From JAIVGV01 sp036389335 (GTDB lineage Bacteria; Acidobacteriota; Blastocatellia; Pyrinomonadales; Pyrinomonadaceae): DNA of 64,000 nucleotides. The position numbers and the translations under genes are program-made. Positions 17,565 through 24,800 of the stretch are shown here, one piece after another. The notes below the pieces were generated by a model that was not told the DNA's origin, did no database searches, and saw only the letters and a list, made by a program, of their open reading frames with translations. The stretch lies in contig DASVQC010000077.1 of assembly GCA_036389335.1 (NCBI GenBank), positions 1-64,000 on the forward strand, read 5' to 3'. Numbering within the stretch: position 1 is the stretch's first letter; each line of letters opens with the position of its first letter.

Positions 17565-17590
17565 TCGGGCGCGCTAGGGAGCGCGCCCGA
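17565..17590. terminator. Stem-loop between convergent genes
   Basis: A perfect 11-bp stem, TCGGGCGCGCT / AGCGCGCCCGA, encloses a 4-nt loop. It sits between the ends of the winged-helix/TolB gene (17498, plus) and the zinc-ribbon gene (17609, minus). It lacks a U-tract, so it may be a bidirectional barrier or simply structure. Confidence 0.4.
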
Positions 17591-17608
17591 TCTGCGGCAT
17601 GGTTTTCC

Positions 17609-18127
17609 TTACGTGAAGTCTCGACTGTCGGCCCGGGGGATGGCCTCTAACTCGCGCGTCGTCGTTTCGGTAACGCTTACCGGCTCGGCCAAGCGCGCCG
17701 CCGGCCCGGCACCGATGGCCGCGCCCTCACTCGCCTCTGGCAACGTCTGACGCTCCTGTTCAACTTTCATCAGGTGCAGCCGCGACTCTCGCTCCTTCAG
17801 CCTCTTGAAGAAACCGCCGCGAATCAAATTCGCCAATCCGAACCCGCCGACGACCAGCGCGCTGACGACGAAAGAGGCCCATATCCAAAGGAAGACCGGG
17901 TTCGTCAGGTGCGGCAGCGTGGCGACGCCGAAGACGATCAGGAAGTTCAGCGACATGATGACCGTCGCCATCGTCAACCCGATCCCGGTGATCTCCCGCC
18001 TCTCACGCCGGAGTTGATCGCCGCCGTCGGCGAGCAGATCGGTCACAAGCCCGAGCGGTAAGCCGCAGCGCGAGCAGAAGCGCGTACCGTCGGACACTTG
18101 TCGCTGACTGCATCGTGGACAAAACAT
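17609..18127 (-). CDS. Zinc-ribbon, two-TM membrane protein
   Basis: A 172-residue protein starting at ATG 18127 with GGAGG five bases upstream. It opens with a double-CXXC zinc ribbon (MFCPRCSQRQ, FCSRCGLPLG), then a linker, then two membrane segments (GLTMATVIMSLNFLIVFGVA; FLWIWASFVVSALVVGGFG), then a polar cytoplasmic tail. The function is unknown; zinc-ribbon plus TM proteins of this kind are frequent in Blastocatellia. It lies just past the last attC-like site (18236-18303), so it is either the final cassette or the first gene of the chromosomal flank. No attC-like site was found after its stop. Confidence 0.78.
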   Translation of the reverse strand: MFCPRCSQRQVSDGTRFCSRCGLPLGLVTDLLADGGDQLRRERREITGIGLTMATVIMSLNFLIVFGVATLPHLTNPVFLWIWASFVVSALVVGGFGLANLIRGGFFKRLKERESRLHLMKVEQERQTLPEASEGAAIGAGPAARLAEPVSVTETTTRELEAIPRADSRDFT

Positions 18128-18235
18128 CGGAGCCTCCGGCCAACGCCCTCGTCCAATCCCCTCGACATACGCACGACCCGCCTGCGGGGTTCGTAACCCG
18201 CCACGCTTACGCCCTCCGGTGACAGCAACCCACCC

Positions 18236-18303
18236 GCCCGACGCCCGGATCACCCCGACGGTATATGACGTGGCGGGGGGTCGGGCGCACGCCGTCGTCA
18301 GCC
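18236..18303 (-). other. attC-like integron recombination site
   Basis: Read on the minus strand, a 68-bp site runs from GGCTGAC (R''-like, consensus RYYYAAC) to GTCGGGC (R'-like, consensus GTTRRRY). The inner arms GGCGTGCGCCCGAC and GATCCGGGCGTCGGGC form an imperfect stem. It lines up with the sites at 20829-20918 and 21458-21542, which share a CCCGAC left arm and CCGGGCG right arm. It lies 49 bp after the cupin stop codon. Confidence 0.6.
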
Positions 18304-18351
18304 GCGGCCTGACGGGCGGGCCGACCGTGGCAGGGAATCCCCCGCGCGGAA

Positions 18352-18933
18352 TCAATGCTTGAAACGCACTCCGTGCTTACGCCCGATGTCTTCGAGTTGC
18401 GCGGGTGTCAGCACCCTCGGGGGCGTTCCCGCCGGCGCGCCCGTCTCGCGGAAGAAGCCTTCAAGCCCCGGCGGCGTGACCACCCAGAGCAGGTCTATGG
18501 CCCCGCCGCTCGATTCGACCCCGTGCCACACCCCGTGCGGGATGAAGACCGTATCGCCCACGCCTACCTCCTCCTTCCGCCCGCCGACGACCGCCACCCC
18601 GCGCCCCTCGTGCACGAACAGCACCTCGTCCTCGTGCTCGTGCATGTGGAGGGGGATGCCGACGCCCGCGTCGAGCGCCTGCGTGCCCATCGCCATGGTC
18701 GGCGAGCCGGTCTTCGGATCGACTTTGACGGTGACGGTGTTCCCCTTCCGTCGGATGACCTCGCCCTCCCCCGCGCGGAGCACGTAACCGCCGCGCGGGA
18801 GGTCTGACGCCACGGGCGGAGACGCTGGCCCCGCGCCGGCCTCCCCCTGCGGCTGTGCGCCGCCGACCAGGGCTGCCAGCGCCACGGCGACAAGGACTGG
18901 CAGACTTGACGTTCCGCTTGGTGCTTTCCGCAT
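18352..18933 (-). CDS. Exported cupin-domain protein (cassette gene)
   Basis: A 193-residue protein with a hydrophobic leader (SSLPVLVAVALAALVGG) and one cupin barrel. Motif 1 is GIPLHMHEHEDEVLFVHEG (His, His, Glu ligands), and motif 2 is VGDTVFIPHGVWHGVESS (His). A divalent metal site is therefore likely. No enzyme class can be assigned. It sits between a half attC (about 19010) and a complete attC-like site (18236-18303) in the same orientation as the ThsA gene, and is interpreted as a cassette. Unlike ThsA its codon usage is GC-rich and host-like, so it may be an older resident. Confidence 0.85.
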   Translation of the reverse strand: MRKAPSGTSSLPVLVAVALAALVGGAQPQGEAGAGPASPPVASDLPRGGYVLRAGEGEVIRRKGNTVTVKVDPKTGSPTMAMGTQALDAGVGIPLHMHEHEDEVLFVHEGRGVAVVGGRKEEVGVGDTVFIPHGVWHGVESSGGAIDLLWVVTPPGLEGFFRETGAPAGTPPRVLTPAQLEDIGRKHGVRFKH

Positions 18934-18987
18934 ACCCTATTCAATCCTTATGGCCGGAATGGCTGGCCCCGTGAGAAGCATTCTATC

Positions 18988-19016
18988 GCGGCGTTAGCTT
19001 GAACGACTTGTCAGAC
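18988..19016 (-). other. Partial attC-like site (left half)
   Basis: On the minus strand GTCTGAC, followed by AAGTCGTTCAAGCTAACG, closely matches the left end of canonical 59-base elements (RYYYAAC, then AARTCGYTCMAGC). No matching right end is recognisable before the cupin gene. It may be a degenerate or deleted site bounding a gene-less segment of about 75-100 bp. Confidence 0.55.
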
Positions 19017-19084
19017 AGCCTCTTGGTTGAGCCATGAAACCCGGCAGATTATTCCGCCCGTCTCATGGCCCAACTTTCGGGCGT

Positions 19085-19186
19085 GCCTAACGCCCCCATT
19101 ACCCGCCGCGCTGGCAACACCGAGACCACCCAGCTTGACGGCGAGGGACATGCTAACTCGCGGTCGGGTTGAACGAGTTGTCAGGT
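19085..19186 (-). other. attC site ending the ThsA cassette
   Basis: Read on the minus strand, the left core ACCTGAC (consensus RYYYAAC with one change) is followed by AACTCGTTCAACCCGACC, and 102 bp later by the right core GTTAGGC, a perfect GTTRRRY. The TGA stop of ThsA is inside the left core, as is usual for integron cassettes. This is the best-formed right core in the array. Confidence 0.7.
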
Positions 19187-20632
19187 GGCCGCCTTGGCCC
19201 GCTCAACATTCGAAACCCTGTCGATGATTTCGAAGACGATGTCGAGTAGCTTCTCGTTGGTGGCTTTGGGATTATTCAAACCTTGAAACAGTCGGGCTGA
19301 CACTGCGCCGTGATAGACAGCTTTTATTTGAGGCTCCATGTCCTCCCATATCCACCGCGCCGCGAATCCGGTTGCGCCGATCGGGATGGGAAACTTCCCT
19401 AAATTCCTGGCGATCTCATACTCTTCCTTAACCCCTTTTGATATCGGGTGCTTACTGCTGGTTCCGGCTATAAAGATTGCGAATTCACACTTGGCGATCA
19501 TGTCCTCCCGATACTTCCGGTTGAATTCTGCCTCCCTTGAGGCTGATTGTAGGTTTCTGGGGAATGGTCTTAAAGTAAGATGTTTATCGAGGGCCGAATC
19601 CCCGTTCTCATAAAGCTTTAATAATGTCCCCTCCACTACGGAGCTGCCGATGTTAAGCCCGTACCCGCTAACCAACTTGTAACCCCCTTCTATGAGCCGC
19701 TCGCCCAACTGCGTACACAATTTCCGCGTCCTGTCTTCGTCGAACTCTCCGAACTGATGGGCACTGCCGGAAACGAATATGTTTTTCTGATTGTAACGTT
19801 GCTCGACGGATTCGAGAATCTTCGCTATGTCGCTGAACTTTTCGATGAGATGGGTTTGAATACTGTACCGCTGCAAATCTTCGATCTGAAGTCTCTGCTT
19901 GTTCTTGGCGTATTTAAATGATCTCAGCCCATCCCTCCCCTTCGATTTATCATGGCGCACCTCTCTCATAATCGCATAATGTTCCCGCTTGCTGGTCTCC
20001 AGAAGCGAGCGCAGGTGACCGAGCATGTATTCAAGGTTCGGATCGGTAAAACTGAATCCGAGAAAGAGGAATGTCTTGTTAACCAGATCGCCCTCGAGCG
20101 CGTTCTGCAACACCTGATGCTTTTTCGCGTACCGCTCGTAATCATCTTTACAGATGATCGCTTTATCGGGCATCGCAATATCACCGTGCATCTTGTAAAG
20201 GATTACCTCCCGCCCTTTTTTATGGAATGCGATATCTTCGTCCCTCGCCTTAACGTCAACGATCCTGTTCGCCGCCTTGATCGAGTCTTCAATTAAAGAA
20301 TCAAAATTTGTGGTCCAGATCGTCGAGATCGGGAGCCGGGCAATTATTTTATGATTTTCCGAAATCTTTACCGGCTTGGTGAACTCGTCGATCAATATTT
20401 GATTGAGGCGTGAGCGATCCAGTTTCCGGTTCAGGTAATACTGGGCGACGGCGATCAGATCGTGCTCAAGCTCAACGTCGAGGCCAAGCTCTATCGCGCA
20501 ATCACGCATCAGCCCTTTCCAATCGACAAACCCCGAGGGGCGGGACATGCCGGCGCCGATAAACAATGCGGCGTCGCCATCATGCATCGCGGTCACATAA
20601 TCCCTTAACAATCGTTCGCGGGTTATCGGCAT
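19181..20632 (-). CDS. thsA: ThsA-like Thoeris effector (SIR2 NADase + SLOG sensor)
   Basis: A 483-residue protein. Residues about 1-280 are a SIR2-like NADase domain: ALFIGAGMSRPSGFVDW, then TIWTTNFDSLIEDS with Asn109, and YKMHGDI with His149, the pair equivalent to the catalytic Asn/His of characterised ThsA; KTFLFLGFSFTDPNLEYML closes the domain. Residues about 285-480 are the SLOG (STALD) domain that binds the cyclic ADP-ribose-type signal: IFVSGSAHQFGEF, LVSGYGLNIGSSVVEG, LRPFPRN, PIPIGATGFAARW. Length and order match Bacillus ThsA closely. In Thoeris a TIR protein (ThsB) senses phage and makes the signal; none is visible within the window. ATG 20632 has GAGGA six bases upstream. Its G+C is clearly lower than its neighbours', and it is flanked by attC sites, which marks it as a mobile cassette. 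Confidence 0.93.
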   Translation of the reverse strand: MPITRERLLRDYVTAMHDGDAALFIGAGMSRPSGFVDWKGLMRDCAIELGLDVELEHDLIAVAQYYLNRKLDRSRLNQILIDEFTKPVKISENHKIIARLPISTIWTTNFDSLIEDSIKAANRIVDVKARDEDIAFHKKGREVILYKMHGDIAMPDKAIICKDDYERYAKKHQVLQNALEGDLVNKTFLFLGFSFTDPNLEYMLGHLRSLLETSKREHYAIMREVRHDKSKGRDGLRSFKYAKNKQRLQIEDLQRYSIQTHLIEKFSDIAKILESVEQRYNQKNIFVSGSAHQFGEFDEDRTRKLCTQLGERLIEGGYKLVSGYGLNIGSSVVEGTLLKLYENGDSALDKHLTLRPFPRNLQSASREAEFNRKYREDMIAKCEFAIFIAGTSSKHPISKGVKEEYEIARNLGKFPIPIGATGFAARWIWEDMEPQIKAVYHGAVSARLFQGLNNPKATNEKLLDIVFEIIDRVSNVERAKAAT

Positions 20633-20761
20633 CTGTGTTCCTCGGATTCAAATTCAGCAATCACGCCCGAAAGTTGATCGAGAAAAATGCGCTGCGAACA
20701 AAGGGTTGCGTGAGGCTGATGAAAGCTACCGACGGCGAGGCCGACCAACTGAAGCGAGAGC

Positions 20762-20792
20762 ACAATATGCTTACGGGTTGGTGGATGTCAAT
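20762..20792 (-). promoter_or_regulatory. Sigma70-type promoter of the ThsA cassette
   Basis: On the minus strand a perfect -35 TTGACA (20792-20787) is followed after 18 bases by TATTGT (20767-20762). It lies about 130 bp upstream of the ThsA start and inside the cassette, downstream of its attC boundary, so the gene need not depend on an integron Pc promoter. Confidence 0.6.
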
Positions 20793-20828
20793 CCTTAGCT
20801 AGATAGAATGGTTAAGTTAAAGGGGGCC

Positions 20829-20918
20829 GGCTAGCGCCCGGCATCGCCCTCCGCCCCGAGCGGCTACTGGGGCATGAAATCCGTCGCGTCGGCGGTCGGG
20901 TGCATGCCGTTGTTAGGG
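20829..20918 (-). other. attC-like site between the VOC and ThsA cassettes
   Basis: On the minus strand it runs from CCCTAAC (R'', near-perfect RYYYAAC) to GCTAGCC (degenerate R'). The arms ACGGCATGCACCCGACC and GGCGATGCCGGGCG pair with an extra unpaired base, as in attC hairpins. The 90-bp length is within the attC range. It closely resembles 21458-21542. Confidence 0.68.
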
Positions 20919-21014
20919 AGGCGACACGCGACGTGAGAGGCACGCTACGCCGCCGCCCGCCCCGGTGGCCTGTTCGACGGCGGACGACATAAAAGCCTCT
21001 ATTACTTACGGCAA

Positions 21015-21392
21015 CTACCGCGGCTCCCACAGCTCGAAACGATTCCCCTCCGGGTCTGTCGCCCAAGCGAAGCGCCCGTATTCGTATTCCTCAATCCGGT
21101 CGTCAACCTGCATGCCTGCCGCCCGCAACTGTTCGAGAAGACCGTCGAGGTCGACGACCCGGTAGTTGACCATAAACGAAGACGTGCCCGGCCCGAAGTA
21201 TTCGGTGTCGTGCGGGAAAGCCGACCAGATAGTCATGCCTTTGCTGTCGGGATTGTCCGATTTACGCCACTCGAACATTGCTCCGCCCTCGCCGCTCGAC
21301 TCGATGCCGAGATGCTCTCGATACCACGTCCTTAATTTTTCCGCGTCCTTCGCTTTGAAGAAGATTCCGCCGATGCCTGTCACTCGTCCCAT
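21015..21392 (-). CDS. VOC-superfamily (glyoxalase/bleomycin-resistance fold) protein (cassette gene)
   Basis: A 125-residue protein starting at ATG 21392 with GGGGAGGGG immediately upstream. It is a single VOC-fold polypeptide made of two beta-alpha-beta3 modules: GIGGIFFKAKDAEKLRTWY at the start, SFMVNYRVVDLDGLLEQLRA in the middle, and a C-terminal FAWATDPEGNRFELWEP typical of glyoxalase/bleomycin-resistance proteins. A metal-dependent lyase, dioxygenase or antibiotic-binding role is possible; the substrate is unknown. It is flanked by attC-like sites at 21458-21542 and 20829-20918, giving a cassette of about 630 bp, the usual size for one gene. It is not a TIR protein, so it does not supply ThsB. 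Confidence 0.85.
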   Translation of the reverse strand: MGRVTGIGGIFFKAKDAEKLRTWYREHLGIESSGEGGAMFEWRKSDNPDSKGMTIWSAFPHDTEYFGPGTSSFMVNYRVVDLDGLLEQLRAAGMQVDDRIEEYEYGRFAWATDPEGNRFELWEPR

Positions 21393-21457
21393 AACCCCTC
21401 CCCACGTTGAAAAAAATTTACTGCCAACCGGCCTATGCTCCCGGTAAAGGGAAAGCC

Positions 21458-21542
21458 GTCGAACGCCCGGCATCGCCCGCCGCCCTGTTGCACTGAAAGA
21501 TAAGAGGCCCGCCGGTTGGGCGTCGGGCGCGTGCCGTTAGCG
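21458..21542 (-). other. attC-like site at the upstream end of the VOC cassette
   Basis: Minus-strand cores are CGCTAAC (R''-like) and GTTCGAC (R'-like, one mismatch to GTTRRRY). The inner arms GGCACGCGCCCGAC and GGGCGATGCCGGGCG form an imperfect stem. The right arm shares the stretch GGGCGATGCCGGGCG exactly with the site at 20829-20918, which shows the two are related copies. Confidence 0.65.
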
Positions 21543-21811
21543 TTTTAGCAGTTGCGGCTCCCGTAATTTTTGCCATCAGCGGCACGAAGCAATCTAACTT
21601 AAATTATACGCCCTAAAAGCCGTAATACATTACGCGCATTCCGCCGTCTCGGCTGCCGGGCTTCTTCAAATCTCCGAGATGTCTGTGAGTGTAGGCGGAT
21701 GAGGGCGGCGGCGGGGGACGAGGCCGCCGCCGTGCCGGGCCGCGCGGCGGGGTGTTTTGAACGTCGTCCGCGGCGGAGCGCGATCCCTTTTTACGACGGG
21801 TCCGATCCGAC
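21543..21811. other. Gene-less flank of the cassette array
   Basis: About 270 bp, at first AT-rich for this genome (CTAACTTAAATTATACG near 21594) and then GC-rich. I see no convincing gene and no integrase remnant. The AT-rich part may be the remains of a further cassette upstream of the VOC gene. Confidence 0.4.
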
Positions 21812-21851
21812 GAAAGGGGCGGGCGAGCCTCGCGACTCGCCCGCCCCTTTC
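21812..21851 (-). terminator. Terminator hairpin after the TonB-dependent receptor
   Basis: A perfect 16-bp stem GAAAGGGGCGGGCGAG / CTCGCCCGCCCCTTTC with an 8-nt loop starts 30 bp beyond the receptor stop codon. The U-tract is weak (TTTC), but position and stem strength support termination. Confidence 0.7.
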
Positions 21852-21880
21852 GGTTGCGCGCACGAAGGGTGCGCGTGCGG

Positions 21881-24800
21881 TTAGAAGATGAGGCGCGCGC
21901 CGACGCGGACGCTGCGGAACGTGCCGTTGTTGAAGCCGGTGTTCTGGAACGGCCCCGTGGTGAACGGGGTCGCCGCCAGCTCGGTGAGCGTCGTGGGGAC
22001 GCCGAAGTTTCTGCGGTTGAGCAGGTTCACCGCCTCGGCGCGGAGTTCGAGCTTCACCCCTTCGGTCAACCTCGTCGCCTTGAAGAGCGCCATGTTGAGG
22101 GTGTAGTTCGGATCGCCCGAGAAGGTGTTGCGACCGAGGCTGCTGTAAGGCGTCTTGAAGAGGTTGAACGCCTCGTTCGAGTTGTAGGCCGCGGCGGCGG
22201 CCTGCCCGAACAGGCCGGAGTCGTTGTAGATGAGGCGCGCCTGCTGGATCACCTGCGAGGCCGAGACGACCGTGCCGGTCGAGCCGGGCTGCGCCGTGTT
22301 GTAGACGATGAACTGCCCCGGCGTCGCCACTTGGCAGGCGGGGCCGCCGAAGAGCACGTTGCACGCGGCGTTGAAGCCGAAGGCGATGGTGCCGAGCGGC
22401 GCGTTCGGGTTGCCGGGGTAGGGGCGCAGCGCGCCGATGCCGAAGAACGAGTTCTCGAAGTTCGGATCGTAGGTGCCGAACGCCTCGACCGGCGTGTAGG
22501 GCCGACCCGACCCGGCGAAGAAGACGCCGGAGAGCTGGAAGCCGCCGAGCAGGTGCCCGACGAAACCGCGCTGCTCCTTGTACCACGGCAGGTCGTAGAT
22601 CGCGTTGGCGGTGAAGACGTGCTTCTGGTGGAAGGCGGAGAGCCCGCGCTCGCCGCGGCTGCCGTCGAACGGGTTCTGCGGATCGGCCACGCCCTGACCG
22701 CCCGCGCCGGTCGAGAAGATCTCCGACGAGTTGTCGATGGTCTTCGAGAGCGTGTAGTTGGCGTTGGCGCTCAGGCTGTCGGAGAAGCGCGTGTCGAAGC
22801 GCGTCTGCAGGCCGTTGTAGGTCGAGGTCGCGCCGTTGGTGCGCAGGCGCACCGCGCCCGTCGTCGGGTCGATGCGCCCGTTGCCGTTGGTCGCCACGCC
22901 GTTGATGATCGAGTTGTTGAAGCCCGCGCCGGTGCAGGCCGCCTCGCGCGTCGCGGGGGCCGTGCCGACGACGATGCCGTTCGTGTACGCGCCCGCGTCG
23001 AGCCCCTGACAGTAGGCGGCCTGGTTGAGCTGGTTGACGAGCGGGTTGCCGTTGACGGTCTGGAACTGCCCGACGATGCGCGAGCCGACGTAGCGGGCCT
23101 CGAACACCGTGTTCTTCCACACCTCCTGCTGGATGCCGAGGTTGTAGGAGATGGTGTAGGGGTTGTGGAAATTCGGATCGACCCGCGTCTGGTTGAAGAG
23201 GCGCGGGTCGCCGCCGTTGGTGCCCGGCGTCTGGTTGAGCAGCGCCGTCGTGTTCGGCAGGAACGGGTAGTTGAACGACCCCGCCGCGCCCGGCGTCTGC
23301 TGCAAGAGGCCGGCGGCGGCGAACGGGGCCGCCGTCACGGTGTTGAGCACGATGTTGAAGAAGGAAGGATCGTAGGCGACGCCGATGCCGCCGCGCACGA
23401 CCGTCCGCCCGTTAGTGAAGCGGTCGCCGAGCGACTTCAGGTTCGGCTGCCACGCGAAGCCGACGTGCGGGGCGAAATTGTTCTTGTCGATCGGGAGCCT
23501 CGACTGAGTGCGCCCGGAGAGCGGGAAGCTCGGATCGAAGATGGCCGTCGCCGGGTCGGACTCGCGCGCGTTCAGTTGATCGATGATCGGGTTGAACGGC
23601 GTGGTCGAGACCTCGTAGCGCAGGCCGAGGTTCAGGGTCAGGTGCGGGTGGACGCGCCAGTCGTCCTGCGCGAAGAAGAAGAAGTCGTTCTGCTTCGTCA
23701 GGATGCGCGGGTCGCCCTGCGCGAACGCGATGCGCCCCGGCCTGCCGAGGAGCAGGTTCTCGAACGCGGTGGCGCGGAAGCCCGTGCGCGGGCCGGTCAC
23801 GCCGAGCGAGCCGTCGGGGTTGAAGAGGAAGACGGGGCCGACGCCGCCGTTGACGCCGGGGAAGGTCGCCGGGACGCCGCCCGCCGCCGCGTTGGGCCCG
23901 CCCAGAGGGTTGCCGCCGCGGAAGGTGTAGACGCCGAGGAAGTTGGGCAGGAAGAAGTTGTCGACCTTCTGGTGGCGGATGTCCGCGCCGAACTTGGCGG
24001 CGTGGTTACCGATGGTGGTCGAGAGCGTGTCCTGCACCTGGTAGGTGTCGACCACGCGCGACTGCGGCAGGTTGTTCGGGGTGCCGAAGGCGAACCCGAA
24101 ATTAAAGTTCAGGGTGGCGAAGCTCGTGTAGCCGATGCCGGGCGCGGGGAGGGCGGCGTTCGGGTCGCCGAACTTCACGTCGAGGCGCGAGAAGCTGAAG
24201 CGCGCCTCGTTGACCGTGCGCGAGGAGAGCGTGCGCGTGTAGGTCGCGCCGAGGTTGTTGTTCTTCGAGGGCACGGCGAAGAGCGCGCCCGCCACGAAGC
24301 GGCCCGTCGCGAGCGGGAAGGTGTTGCGGTCGAAGATGTAGCGCACGCTCAGCGAGTCGCTGCTCGTCAGGTTAATGTCCTCGCGCGTGATGAACTGATC
24401 GTGGGTGTTGTTGGTCGGGACGATGCGCACGCCCTCGCCCGCGTAGAGCGGGGTGGCCACGCCGCCCACGTTGACGAAGACGGCGGGGTCGAGGCGGTTG
24501 GCGGTGACGGGGTTGAAGACCGGGTTGTTGGGGCCGAAGGCGAAGGTGTCGGGGACGCCGTCGCCGTTCACGTCTAAGACCGGCGGGGCGATGAGGAACT
24601 GGCCGACGCCCTGCGCGAAGGCGGGGCCGCCGCTGACCGCCGTGTTGGAGAGGATCGCCGCGCCGGGGAAGCCGAGGCTCGACGCCAGCCGGACGCTCTC
24701 GGGCGTCAGCGTCAGCGCGCCGCCCGTCAGGTTGTTGGCCTGCGCCTCTCCGCGCAGCCGGTCGCCCTCGTAGGTGGCGAAGAAGAACGCCTTGTTGCGT

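Larger units (their letters stand above)
18236..21542 (-). mobile_element. Integron gene-cassette array lacking a visible integrase (CALIN-like)
   Basis: Three genes (cupin, ThsA, VOC), all on the minus strand, are separated by four attC-like sites plus one half-site, with short spacing and stop codons close to or inside the sites. The array interrupts high-GC DNA. The ThsA cassette is visibly poorer in G+C than its neighbours. No tyrosine recombinase of IntI type and no attI are present in the 64 kb. The reading rests on the repeated R''/R' core sequences and on two left ends matching the classic 59-base-element consensus (GACAA, then TCGTTCAA). Confidence 0.7.

Noticed and set aside
17499..17608. 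A further attC site after the zinc-ribbon gene
   Set aside because: There is a perfect 11-bp stem but neither an RYYYAAC nor a GTTRRRY core at its edges; it fits a convergent-gene stem-loop better.
21015..21392. A ThsB (TIR) partner for ThsA
   Set aside because: The neighbouring cassette encodes a VOC-fold protein with a C-terminal DPEGNRFELWEP motif; no TIR motif is present.
21854..24577. Long plus-strand ORF opposite the TonB-dependent receptor
   Set aside because: Composition is Arg/Val/Glu-rich without domain motifs; it mirrors the receptor's codon bias.
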